From Actinomycetota bacterium (GTDB lineage: Bacteria > Actinomycetota > Acidimicrobiia > Spongiisociales > UBA11373): DNA of 11,639 nucleotides. The stretch covers positions 1 through 11,639 of the forward strand of contig DNGH01000039.1 in the NCBI GenBank assembly GCA_003486285.1, given 5' to 3'. The notes beneath the pieces were generated by a model, which worked only from the letters and a program-made list of their open reading frames with translations, was not told the origin of the DNA and made no database searches. Below, piece by piece: positions 6,144-11,639 of this stretch (its first letter is position 1; every line of letters starts with the position of its first letter). A program made the translations under genes and the position numbers.

Positions 6144-7724
6144 TCAGCCGTCGAGTTCCCCGATCGCGTACATGAAGCCGTCGCGGTTGCCGATATAGAT
6201 CATGCCCTTCCACACCGCTGGGGTGGCCTCGAGGTTGGCGGTGCCGACCTTGAACGTCCAGACCAGCCTGGGGGCGCGGGGATCGGCGAGGTCGAAGCGA
6301 CGCAGCAGCCCGTCGTTCGAGGCGACGATCAATTGGTTGTCGACGATCACGGGCGACGACCATGAGCCGTAACTCAGCGTGTATACCCACAGTTCGACTC
6401 CGGTCTCCTGGTCCACGGCGATCAGGTTCCCCTTGTGGGTCACCGCGTAGATCACCCCATCACCGAGTGCCGGGGTGGACCACAACCCGCCCTTGGCAGG
6501 AGACTGCGTGAGCGAGAACATGCCCCATACCCAGGGGTCGTCCGGCTTGTAGGGATCGAGCTTGATCAACTGACCGAGCTCGCGGGCTCGGGGCAGGTAG
6601 CGCTCGTACTCCGCAGACACGTAGATGAAGCCCTCCTCGTCGACGAATATCGTGGCGTCGACGTCGTCTCCCACCCAGTAGTCGAAGACCACCTCCACCT
6701 CGCCCGACTCGATCCCGGTGATGTCGAGCCCGAGGACGCGGCCACCGGAGTTGGCGAAGTAGATCCGGCCCTCGTACATCGCTGTCGAGTTCTCGACGCT
6801 CACCGCCGGGTAGGTGGAGCCGATGGCGGACAGCAACTCGTCGGTCCAGGTCTCCATCTCATAGACCACTGCGGGCTCGAGCGTCACCAGGCCGACGCTG
6901 TCGTAGCTGCGATTGAGCTTGAAGATGTAGTAGATCGAGTTCTCGCCGCCCTCGAACATGTAGTCGTTCATGATCAGCGGACTGGCGTCGAAGTCGTCGT
7001 TCCAGCGCCCGGTGCCGGATATGTCGAACTCCCAGATGACGACAGGTTCTTCACGGTCGAGGGCCACCGCTCTGATCTTGTTGTCGCGGCTCCCGAAGTA
7101 CACGATCGGGTAGCCGTCCGGGTCGATGGTGGGGGTGCCCTTGATGATGTCGCCCGTCAGGATCGGCGAGCGAGTGGCCGTTCCGCTCTCGGCATCGACG
7201 AAGTGGAGCTTGCGGTCGTAGGCGCCAAAGATCATCTCGGTGACGCCATCGGGACGCTCCCAGATGACCGGCTGCCCGGTCCAGCCGTTGCCGCACCACG
7301 TGGAGGTGGTGCCCAGGTCGGTCGACTGCGAGCACATCGCCGCGTCGGGGAACCGCCACTTCACCTCCGGTGTATCCGGCACCGGTCCTTCGCCGTAGTA
7401 GGTGCGAGTCGGGTTGCCGCGGAAGGTGAGGAGCCCCTCGACGGTGGTGCCGTAGGGCTGTCCGACCAGGGACTTGTCGCTCCACACGCTGAGGGGATTG
7501 GGGGCGAGCGTGGTCGTAGTGCTGGTCGAGGTCGACGTGCTCGTCGTTGCGGCGTCGGTCGAGACCGTGGTTCCGGGGAGGGTCGTCGTCTCGGCCCCGG
7601 CGCCGGTGGTTCCGGCAGAGGCGGCCCCGCCATCACCGGCGAACATCCAGAACAGCAGGATGCTCGACCCGGCGAGGAGCGCGGCGAGGAGAGCGCCGAT
7701 CTGATAGGGGTGCCGGGATGACAT
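6144..7724 (-). CDS. Membrane-anchored PQQ-type beta-propeller protein
   Basis: This 526-residue protein has a short cytoplasmic start (MSSRHPYQ), one hydrophobic segment (about 9-29, LLAALLAGSSILLFWMFAG) and a long Thr/Ser-rich linker (about 31-75). The remainder is an extracytoplasmic beta-propeller. Blade repeats of the PQQ/BamB type are visible: VYFGSRDNKIRAVAL (208-222), GVIYAVTHKGNLIAVDQETG, LIVASNDGLLRRFDL and MIYIGNRDGFMYAIGELDG at the C-terminus. The first blade holds FRGNPTRTYYGEGP (101-114). C131 and C144 could form a disulfide. The PQQ-type fold does not prove cofactor binding; many such proteins are scaffolds, and no quinoprotein active site is evident. The start is ATG 7724 because it directly precedes the membrane anchor and follows a TAGACT box. 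A longer frame, to 7805, would run into the divergent YihY gene. Confidence 0.87.
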   Translation of the reverse strand: MSSRHPYQIGALLAALLAGSSILLFWMFAGDGGAASAGTTGAGAETTTLPGTTVSTDAATTSTSTSTSTTTTLAPNPLSVWSDKSLVGQPYGTTVEGLLTFRGNPTRTYYGEGPVPDTPEVKWRFPDAAMCSQSTDLGTTSTWCGNGWTGQPVIWERPDGVTEMIFGAYDRKLHFVDAESGTATRSPILTGDIIKGTPTIDPDGYPIVYFGSRDNKIRAVALDREEPVVIWEFDISGTGRWNDDFDASPLIMNDYMFEGGENSIYYIFKLNRSYDSVGLVTLEPAVVYEMETWTDELLSAIGSTYPAVSVENSTAMYEGRIYFANSGGRVLGLDITGIESGEVEVVFDYWVGDDVDATIFVDEEGFIYVSAEYERYLPRARELGQLIKLDPYKPDDPWVWGMFSLTQSPAKGGLWSTPALGDGVIYAVTHKGNLIAVDQETGVELWVYTLSYGSWSSPVIVDNQLIVASNDGLLRRFDLADPRAPRLVWTFKVGTANLEATPAVWKGMIYIGNRDGFMYAIGELDG

Positions 7725-7734
7725 CGAGTACCGG

Positions 7735-7740
7735 AGTCTA
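7735..7740 (-). promoter_or_regulatory. -10 box of the beta-propeller gene (TAGACT)
   Basis: The - strand reads TAGACT, 10 nt, then the ATG at 7724. It fits TANNNT and would give a leader of only about 3-4 nt. No Shine-Dalgarno site lies upstream of the ATG. It shares a 68-bp divergent gap with the YihY promoter. Confidence 0.42.
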
Positions 7741-7780
7741 TGGGGGGTATGGGACAACCGAGTGGAGCCACGCTCGGGTC

Positions 7781-7786
7781 TAGGTT
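7781..7786 (+). promoter_or_regulatory. -10 box of the YihY gene (TAGGTT, leaderless)
   Basis: TAGGTT is followed by 6 nt and then the ATG at 7793. The hexamer and spacing are identical to those before the M20 peptidase gene. It supports the start and a leaderless mRNA. Confidence 0.6.
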
Positions 7787-7792
7787 GGACCC

Positions 7793-8617
7793 ATGGATTC
7801 GTCATGGCGCCGGCGCTGGCACCGGATCACATCGGATGAAATGTCCCTGGGTGCTGCGGCGATCGCCTTCCACTCGTTCCTGGCCCTGATGCCGCTGGGC
7901 CTGGCCCTCCTCGGCGGGGCTGCCCTGATCGGTGGCGACCGCCTCGCCGTGGCCCGCATCACCCGCGCCCTGGATCCGGTGGCGCCGCAGGCGGTCGGGG
8001 AGTTCCTCACCGACCTGCTGATCGATGCCGACCGGCGCATCCACAGCGAGTGGTGGGTGATAGCCATCTCGGTCGGGGTGGCGGTGTTCCTGGGGTCGCG
8101 GACGATCGTCGCCCTGCAGCGCGCCCTGGGGGCCGGGATTCCCGAGGTGGCGGTGCGGAGGGGACGGTCGCGGCGATTGGTGGCGGTGGCCCTCACCGCC
8201 ACCGGCGGCCTTGCAGTGTTGCTGTGCGGCACGCTGCTCGTGGCGGGAAGATCGCTCTTCGTGTTCCTCGCCCATTGGACGGGCCGGCCCGGACTGCCTG
8301 TCCTGTGGACCTGGCTGCGGCTCCCCATTGCCATCACGGCCCTGTTCGGGTTCCTCCTCCTGTGCTATCGCTACGCCCCGCCGCAGCCGGTGCGGCGCGC
8401 CGGGCGCGCCGCGGCGCTGGCGACGGCCGGGGTGGTGGTGGGGAGCATCGGGTTCGGCCTCTACCTCGGCTGGGCTCCCCGTCTCGGCGCAGTCTTCGGG
8501 ACCCTTGGCGCCGTGGCGGCGGCACTCACGTGGTTGTACCTGGGGGCGTGGGCGATCCTGGCGGCCGCGGCTCTGGCGGGGGACGACGCGGTGCCCGGAG
8601 AGGGCGCCGTCAGGTGA
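7793..8617 (+). CDS. YihY/BrkB family integral membrane protein
   Basis: This 274-residue polytopic membrane protein has about six hydrophobic segments, near 20-47, 86-103, 129-151, 177-193, 206-226 and 234-262. Family signatures are AAAIAFHSFLALMPLGLALL in the first segment, CYRYAPPQP (191-199) after the fourth, and FGTLGAVAAALTWLYLGAW (235-253) in the last. The family is widespread but its molecular role is not settled. The old label ribonuclease BN is wrong for it, and transport has been proposed. The length is at the short end of the usual 280-330, with a brief C-terminal tail. Expression appears to come from the TAGGTT box 6 nt before the ATG. The last 8 bp overlap, tail to tail, with the acetyltransferase gene on the other strand. 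Confidence 0.9.
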   Translation: MDSSWRRRWHRITSDEMSLGAAAIAFHSFLALMPLGLALLGGAALIGGDRLAVARITRALDPVAPQAVGEFLTDLLIDADRRIHSEWWVIAISVGVAVFLGSRTIVALQRALGAGIPEVAVRRGRSRRLVAVALTATGGLAVLLCGTLLVAGRSLFVFLAHWTGRPGLPVLWTWLRLPIAITALFGFLLLCYRYAPPQPVRRAGRAAALATAGVVVGSIGFGLYLGWAPRLGAVFGTLGAVAAALTWLYLGAWAILAAAALAGDDAVPGEGAVR

Positions 8618-9044
8618 TCGGACCGCGGCGCAGCATCCAGCGATCCGGATGGGCCAGGACCTCGAACCCGGACTGGCGATAGAGATCCTGGGCGTCGGCG
8701 GTGGCGAGCACGAACCTCTGGATTCCGAGCAGTTCGGGATGGGTCACCGCAGCCTCGACCAGGGCCCGTCCCAGGCCCCGGCCCCGGTGCTCCTCCATCA
8801 CGAACACGTCGCACAGCCAGGCGAAGGTGGCGCGGTCGGTGACGACCCGGGCGAAGCCGACGCAAGCCTCGTCGTGATACACGCCGAGCGGGATGCTGTT
8901 GGCGATCGATCGCGCCACGGTCTGGCGGGAGCGCCCCTTGGCCCAGTACGAGGACTCGGAGAGCCAGGTGTGGACCGCGGCGATGTCGACTCGCGCCGGA
9001 TCGTCGGAGATCAGGTATTCGCCGTGGCGAATGCCGATGGTCAC
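8610..9044 (-). CDS. GNAT family N-acetyltransferase
   Basis: This 144-residue single-domain protein carries the acetyl-CoA pyrophosphate-binding motif in EEHRGRGLGRALVEAA, where R87-G88-R89-G90-L91-G92 matches R/QxxGxG/A. It is preceded by VGFARVVTDRATFAWLCDVFVM (62-83) and followed by FVLATADAQDLYRQSGFEVL. This pattern is typical of a bacterial GNAT subgroup with an N-terminal SYWAKGRSRQTV segment. The acceptor substrate is unknown. The start is GTG 9044: its GTGA overlaps the TGA of the upstream alcohol dehydrogenase by 4 bp, and family similarity begins a few residues later (IRHGEYLISDDP). The upstream extension of the frame lies inside the dehydrogenase gene and looks like an antiframe. 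It is probably co-translated with the dehydrogenase. Confidence 0.92.
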   Translation of the reverse strand: MTIGIRHGEYLISDDPARVDIAAVHTWLSESSYWAKGRSRQTVARSIANSIPLGVYHDEACVGFARVVTDRATFAWLCDVFVMEEHRGRGLGRALVEAAVTHPELLGIQRFVLATADAQDLYRQSGFEVLAHPDRWMLRRGPIT

Positions 9045-10063
9045 GGGGTCACCACGAGGCGGCCCCCGCCGGAGGCGGGGACGCCGGTGCTCAGGTCGAG
9101 TATCGCCGGAGCCGCATCCTGAAGCGCCACCACCCGCGTCGGCGGTGCGATCAGCGACCCGGCGGCAAGCCCGGCAAGGACTGCCTCGGTGTCTCCGGGC
9201 AGGCTGCCGTAGGAGCCACGCAGCTGGTACTCGTTGTTGGACCAAAGCACCGGTGGCAGGGTCACCAGCGGCTCGACGCCCACTCCCACCGCGATCGCCC
9301 TCCCCCCGGGGCGGAGCGACTTGATGGCGGCATCGACGCTGGCGGCTCTGCCGACGAACTCCAGGGCGACGTCGACTCCGCCGTCGGTCAGCATCTTCAC
9401 CCGACGTCCCACCGAAGTGTCCGGTTCGATCAGCACCGTCTCGTCGGCGCCCAGGGCGGTGGCCCGAGCCAGCGCCGCCGCATCGACATCGGCGGCGACC
9501 ACCACGGCGGCGCCCTGGTTGCGCGCCATCTGAACGGCATATCCGCCCAGGCCACCGACTCCGATCACGACCACCGTCTCACCCGCAGCCAGTGCGGCGC
9601 TGCGGATCACCGCGTGATATGCCGTGGCCCCGGCATCGACCGCGGTGGCGGCATCGAGCGGGGTCAGACCCGCCGGGATGGGCACCAGCGCCGAGCCCGG
9701 GACGGCGACCAGGTCCGCCAACCCCCCGTCGCGGTGGATGCCGATCACCTCCATGAGCTCGCAGAGATTGAAGCGGCCTTCCCCGCACCGGCGGCACGAC
9801 CCGCAATGGGTACCCGCCATCACGACGACTGCCGTTCCGGCGGCGAGCCCGGAGACTCCGGGGTGGCGGACGACTCCGGCGATCTCGTGTCCCAGGGTGA
9901 TGGGCACATAGCGGGTGCGAGCCGTCCCGTCGAGGAAGTGGAGATCCGAGCCGCACACCCCGCAAGCCGACAGGGCGACGATCGCATCGCCGTCGCCGGG
10001 CGTGGGCTCCGGCACGTCCTCCAGATCGAGCCGGCGGGGGCCGTGGAAACGCAGCGCTCGCAT
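9041..10063 (-). CDS. Zinc-dependent alcohol dehydrogenase (MDR superfamily)
   Basis: This 340-residue enzyme has both zinc sites of the medium-chain dehydrogenases. Catalytic ligands are C37 in ACGVCGSD and H59-E60 in TLGHEIAG, with D143 the likely fourth position. The structural zinc cysteines C87, C90, C93 and C101 lie in HCGSCRRCGEGRFNLC. The nucleotide fold follows as VVVIGVGGLGGYAVQMA (164-180), and the acids D192/D194 at the end of the next strand favour NAD over NADP. It should oxidise a primary or secondary alcohol or polyol, or reduce the carbonyl; the substrate is not evident. The start is ATG 10063, with GGGAG at 10073-10077 about 9 nt upstream. The gene is divergent from the GAPDH-like gene and overlaps the acetyltransferase start by 4 bp. 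I could not pick a convincing -10 box for it. Confidence 0.92.
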   Translation of the reverse strand: MRALRFHGPRRLDLEDVPEPTPGDGDAIVALSACGVCGSDLHFLDGTARTRYVPITLGHEIAGVVRHPGVSGLAAGTAVVVMAGTHCGSCRRCGEGRFNLCELMEVIGIHRDGGLADLVAVPGSALVPIPAGLTPLDAATAVDAGATAYHAVIRSAALAAGETVVVIGVGGLGGYAVQMARNQGAAVVVAADVDAAALARATALGADETVLIEPDTSVGRRVKMLTDGGVDVALEFVGRAASVDAAIKSLRPGGRAIAVGVGVEPLVTLPPVLWSNNEYQLRGSYGSLPGDTEAVLAGLAAGSLIAPPTRVVALQDAAPAILDLSTGVPASGGGRLVVTP

Positions 10064-10114
10064 GGATCGAGTCTCCCAGAAACCGCGGGAGGGCGAAGGA
10101 CGGCCCGGGACGGA

Positions 10115-10120
10115 TACCAT
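10115..10120 (+). promoter_or_regulatory. -10 box (TACCAT) and Shine-Dalgarno site of the GAPDH-like gene
   Basis: TACCAT fits TANNNT and predicts transcription from about 10127. The leader of roughly 18 nt is almost entirely a purine-rich ribosome site, GGGAGGAG at 10132-10139, 5 nt before the ATG at 10145. The layout parallels that of the FAD oxidoreductase gene. Confidence 0.5.
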
Positions 10121-10144
10121 GCCCGGTCTCAGGGAGGAGAGGGC

Positions 10145-11200
10145 ATGCCCAACATCGTCCACGTCGTCGGCACCGGCACGATCGGAGAGCCTCTCATCGG
10201 CCTGCTGGCCGACTATGCCCAGGACTTCGGCCTCGACGAGGTCTCGTTCCACAAGCGCACCCCGATGATCGAGGAGCGCGCCAAGGTCAGGGATCTGGTG
10301 CGGCGGGGCGCGGTGCTGGCCGTCGACGAGGACCGCCGCTCCTCATTCGAGGAGATCGGCCACCAGCCCAAGCTGGACACGATCGAGGCGATCGAGCGGG
10401 CGACCGTCGTCATCGACTGCACTCCCGCGGGCAACGCCAACAAACTCGAGTACTACGACAAGGCGCGCGGCCCGCGCGGTTTCCTCGCCCAGGGTTCCGA
10501 GTTCGGGTTCGGGAAGATGTACGCCCGTGGCATCAACGACGAGGCCCTGGTCCATGACCACGATCGGTTCCTCCAGGTGGTGTCGTGCAACACCCACAAC
10601 ATCTCGGTCCTGATCAAGACACTGGCCATGGACCCGAGCGGCGCCTCGCATCTGGTCAGCGGCCGGTTCCTGTGCCTGCGGCGCGCCAACGACATCAGCC
10701 AGGATGGCTCGTTCATCCCCAGCCCTAGTGTCGGCCGCCACGACGATCCGCGGTTCGGCACCCATCACGCCCGCGACGCGCACCGGCTGTTCGAGACGCT
10801 CGGCCACGACCTGCCGATCTTCTCGTCGGCGGTGAAGCTCAACACGCAGTACATGCATGCCCTTCACTTCAGCCTCCAGTTGGACCGCGAGACCACCGTC
10901 AAGGAGGCGATCGATCTGCTTGCGGCCAACGCCCGGGTGGCGCTGACTCACAAGCGCTCGGCCAATCAGATCTTCTCGTTCGGCCGTGATCACGGCTACT
11001 ACGGGCGGATCCTCAGCCAGACGGTCGTCCCGATCGAGACCCTGGCGGTGCGCAACGGGAACGAGCTGGTCGGGTTCTGCTTCACCCCGCAGGACGGCAA
11101 CGCCCTGCTGTCATCGGTGGCGGCCACGTTGTGGTACCTGCACGGCGAGGTCGGCGACCGGCTCGAGGTGCTGCGGCCGTTCCTCTTCCAGGAGGTCTGA
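10145..11200 (+). CDS. Divergent homologue of archaeal-type (type II) glyceraldehyde-3-phosphate dehydrogenase
   Basis: This 351-residue protein matches the archaeal GAPDH layout from end to end. VVGTGTIGEP (7-16) is the nucleotide-binding loop and SFHKRTP (34-40) parallels the archaeal SKTRP. TVVIDCTPAGNANK (87-100) parallels IDCTPxGxGAKN, and AQGSEFGFG (115-123) the FQGGE segment. VVSCNTHNI (145-153) holds the expected nucleophile C148. LRRANDIS and FGTHHARDAH (205-214) parallel the archaeal RRG and SHHGPD, with the catalytic His at 207 or 208. The archaeal reaction is NAD(P)-dependent oxidative phosphorylation of glyceraldehyde 3-phosphate. Several usually fixed positions differ (SCNTTGL became SCNTHNI; QGGE became QGSE), so the substrate may differ too. 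The ATG is set by GGGAGGAG 5 nt upstream. The alcohol dehydrogenase gene is divergent, 81 nt away. Alignments are from memory of the family. Confidence 0.72.
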   Translation: MPNIVHVVGTGTIGEPLIGLLADYAQDFGLDEVSFHKRTPMIEERAKVRDLVRRGAVLAVDEDRRSSFEEIGHQPKLDTIEAIERATVVIDCTPAGNANKLEYYDKARGPRGFLAQGSEFGFGKMYARGINDEALVHDHDRFLQVVSCNTHNISVLIKTLAMDPSGASHLVSGRFLCLRRANDISQDGSFIPSPSVGRHDDPRFGTHHARDAHRLFETLGHDLPIFSSAVKLNTQYMHALHFSLQLDRETTVKEAIDLLAANARVALTHKRSANQIFSFGRDHGYYGRILSQTVVPIETLAVRNGNELVGFCFTPQDGNALLSSVAATLWYLHGEVGDRLEVLRPFLFQEV

Positions 11201-11227
11201 GTTCGGGGGAGGGCGGCGGTCCGGGGG

Positions 11228-11455
11228 CTAGGACTTGTAGCGCCAGACGATGCGGCCGCGGCTCGGGTCGTAGACGGAGAGGTCGAGATCGACCTTGTCA
11301 CCCGGAAGGATGCGGATGTAGCGGCCGCGGCGCATCTTCCCCGATGCGCGCGCCAGCACCTCGAGACCGCCTTCGATCTCCACCTTGAACATCGCGTTGG
11401 GGAGCGTCTCGAGGACGGTTCCCTGGACGCGTACGACGTCGTCTTGCTTGGTCAA
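11228..11455 (-). CDS. infA: Translation initiation factor IF-1 (stand-alone copy)
   Basis: This 75-residue OB-fold protein has clear IF-1 blocks: [20 protein letters not shown] (11-30), [19 protein letters not shown] (37-55) and [13 protein letters not shown] (62-74). IF-1 binds the 30S A site during initiation together with IF-2 and IF-3. The usual length is 72-73. There is one extra residue in the [10 protein letters not shown] stretch, and the normally conserved AHISGKMR reads ARASGKMR. The start is taken as TTG 11455, giving [10 protein letters not shown], because GGAGA lies 5 nt upstream and similarity begins there. An ATG at 11497 would add 14 unlikely residues and fall inside the -10 box. 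The gene stands alone, convergent with the GAPDH-like gene, not within a ribosomal protein operon. It could be the only copy or a paralogue. Confidence 0.9.
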   Translation of the reverse strand: MTKQDDVVRVQGTVLETLPNAMFKVEIEGGLEVLARASGKMRRGRYIRILPGDKVDLDLSVYDPSRGRIVWRYKS

Positions 11456-11459
11456 GAAG

Positions 11460-11464
11460 TCTCC
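11460..11464 (-). promoter_or_regulatory. infA: Shine-Dalgarno site that fixes the TTG start of infA
   Basis: On the - strand GGAGA stands 5 nt before the TTG at 11455. No ATG or GTG with a ribosome site lies nearby, and IF-1 similarity begins immediately after, so TTG is the best start. Confidence 0.7.
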
Positions 11465-11470
11465 AAATCG

Positions 11471-11488
11471 CGGGCAATGCGATGCCCG
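11471..11488 (-). promoter_or_regulatory. Hairpin in the infA leader
   Basis: On the - strand CGGGCA and TGCCCG pair as a perfect 6-bp stem around a 6-nt loop (tcgcat). It lies between the predicted transcription start (about 11490) and the ribosome site at 11460-11464. It is therefore at the very 5' end of the mRNA, 6 nt from the Shine-Dalgarno site. It could stabilise the message or tune initiation; this is inference from position. Confidence 0.5.
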
Positions 11489-11496
11489 ATGTCGCA

Positions 11497-11502
11497 ATTG
11501 TA
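11497..11502 (-). promoter_or_regulatory. -10 box of infA (TACAAT)
   Basis: The - strand reads TACAAT, a near-perfect sigma-70-type -10 and the strongest in the window. It gives a leader of about 35 nt. The box overlaps the end of a GGTTAC unit, so the neighbouring 7-bp repeat array runs straight into the promoter and covers the region where a -35 would lie. Confidence 0.6.
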
Positions 11503-11504
11503 AC

Positions 11505-11639
11505 CGACCCGCTACCCGCTACCCGCTACCCGCTGCCCGCGACCCGCTACCCGCGACCCGCAGGACGCGGTGCCGGTTACCGGTTACCGGTTACCCGTCG
11601 CCCGTCGCCCCTGCCATCTGCGACCTGCGACCTGCGACC
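11505..11639. repeat. Continuous array of 7-bp tandem repeats, running off the right edge
   Basis: From 11505 to 11637 the sequence divides into 19 consecutive 7-mers without any phase slip, plus two bases at the edge. Eight units are of the type CTACCCG/CGACCCG/CTGCCCG (11505-11560). Two are degenerate (11561-11574), three are exact GGTTACC (11575-11595), two are exact CGTCGCC (11596-11609), and four are of the type CCTGCGA (11610-11637). The array continues beyond the window. No reading frame of interest crosses it. It lies directly upstream of the infA -10 box, and its GGTTACC units match those of the inverted repeat at 4082-4153. Confidence 0.9.

Noticed and set aside
4393..6198. 601-codon open frame on the + strand across the M3 peptidase gene
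   Set aside because: It lies antisense to a gene with intact zinc motifs, and its product is a Val/Gly/Glu-rich sequence without recognisable folds, typical of antiframes in GC-rich DNA.
6100..6390. 97-codon N-terminal extension of the M3 peptidase frame
   Set aside because: It overlaps the 3' end of the beta-propeller gene in another frame, is Arg-rich and not peptidase-like, and a GTG with a -10 box 7 nt upstream is available at 6099.
6435..7721. 428-codon open frame on the + strand across the beta-propeller gene
   Set aside because: It is antisense to clear PQQ-type repeats and shows no motif of its own.
9045..9245. 67-codon N-terminal extension of the GNAT frame
   Set aside because: It lies within the dehydrogenase coding region and is Arg/Ala/Gly-rich. 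GNAT similarity starts just after the GTG at 9044.
9614..10144. In-frame upstream extension of the GAPDH-like gene
   Set aside because: It is antisense to the alcohol dehydrogenase, with shadow-like composition. The ATG at 10145 has a strong ribosome site and begins the Rossmann strand.
11201..11227. Terminator between the GAPDH-like gene and infA
   Set aside because: The 27-bp gap is G-rich, with no inverted repeat or T-run that I could find.
11505..11639. CRISPR array at the right edge
   Set aside because: The repeats are 7 bp and directly contiguous, without spacers, so this is a short tandem repeat array.

Overview
The window is a dense, very GC-rich stretch of bacterial chromosome, most likely from an actinobacterium and plausibly an Acidimicrobiia-like lineage. 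The support is strong G/C preference at third codon positions, frequent GTG and TTG starts, an F420-type luciferase-like oxidoreductase, exported proteins with Thr/Ser-rich linkers, and start codons lying only 6-7 nt after a TANNNT -10 box, as expected for leaderless mRNAs. The taxonomic call is inference. I see no CRISPR array, tRNA, rRNA, insertion sequence or phage gene.

Layout, left to right. Positions 1-2053 (- strand) hold an M20 metallopeptidase followed by an overlapping LLM-type oxidoreductase that runs off the left edge. Positions 2125-4062 (+) hold an orphan lipoprotein and a sarcosine-oxidase-like FAD amine dehydrogenase. Positions 4156-7724 (-) hold a membrane-anchored PQQ-type beta-propeller protein followed by an M3 oligopeptidase. 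Positions 7793-8617 (+) encode a YihY/BrkB membrane protein. It converges, with an 8-bp overlap, on an alcohol dehydrogenase-GNAT acetyltransferase pair at 8610-10063 (-). Positions 10145-11200 (+) encode a divergent homologue of archaeal type II glyceraldehyde-3-phosphate dehydrogenase. Positions 11228-11455 (-) encode a stand-alone translation initiation factor IF-1 with a TTG start. No gene-free stretch exceeds 300 bp; the longest is 11456-11639.

Most genes are housekeeping or general catabolic: two peptidases, an amine oxidoreductase, an alcohol dehydrogenase and a GAPDH-like enzyme. They do not form one obvious pathway. The gene pairs that look transcriptionally coupled are M20/LLM, ADH/GNAT and perhaps propeller/M3.

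The least ordinary material is non-coding. Two intergenic regions are built from 7-bp repeats of the GGTTACC type. One is a 28-bp-armed imperfect inverted repeat between two convergent genes (4082-4153). The other is an unbroken run of at least 19 seven-base units (11505 to the right edge), directly upstream of the IF-1 promoter. Other points worth a look are the set of near-identical leaderless promoters, the GAPDH-like protein, and the unusual IF-1 with a hairpin in its leader. I did not find a convincing new multi-gene system.
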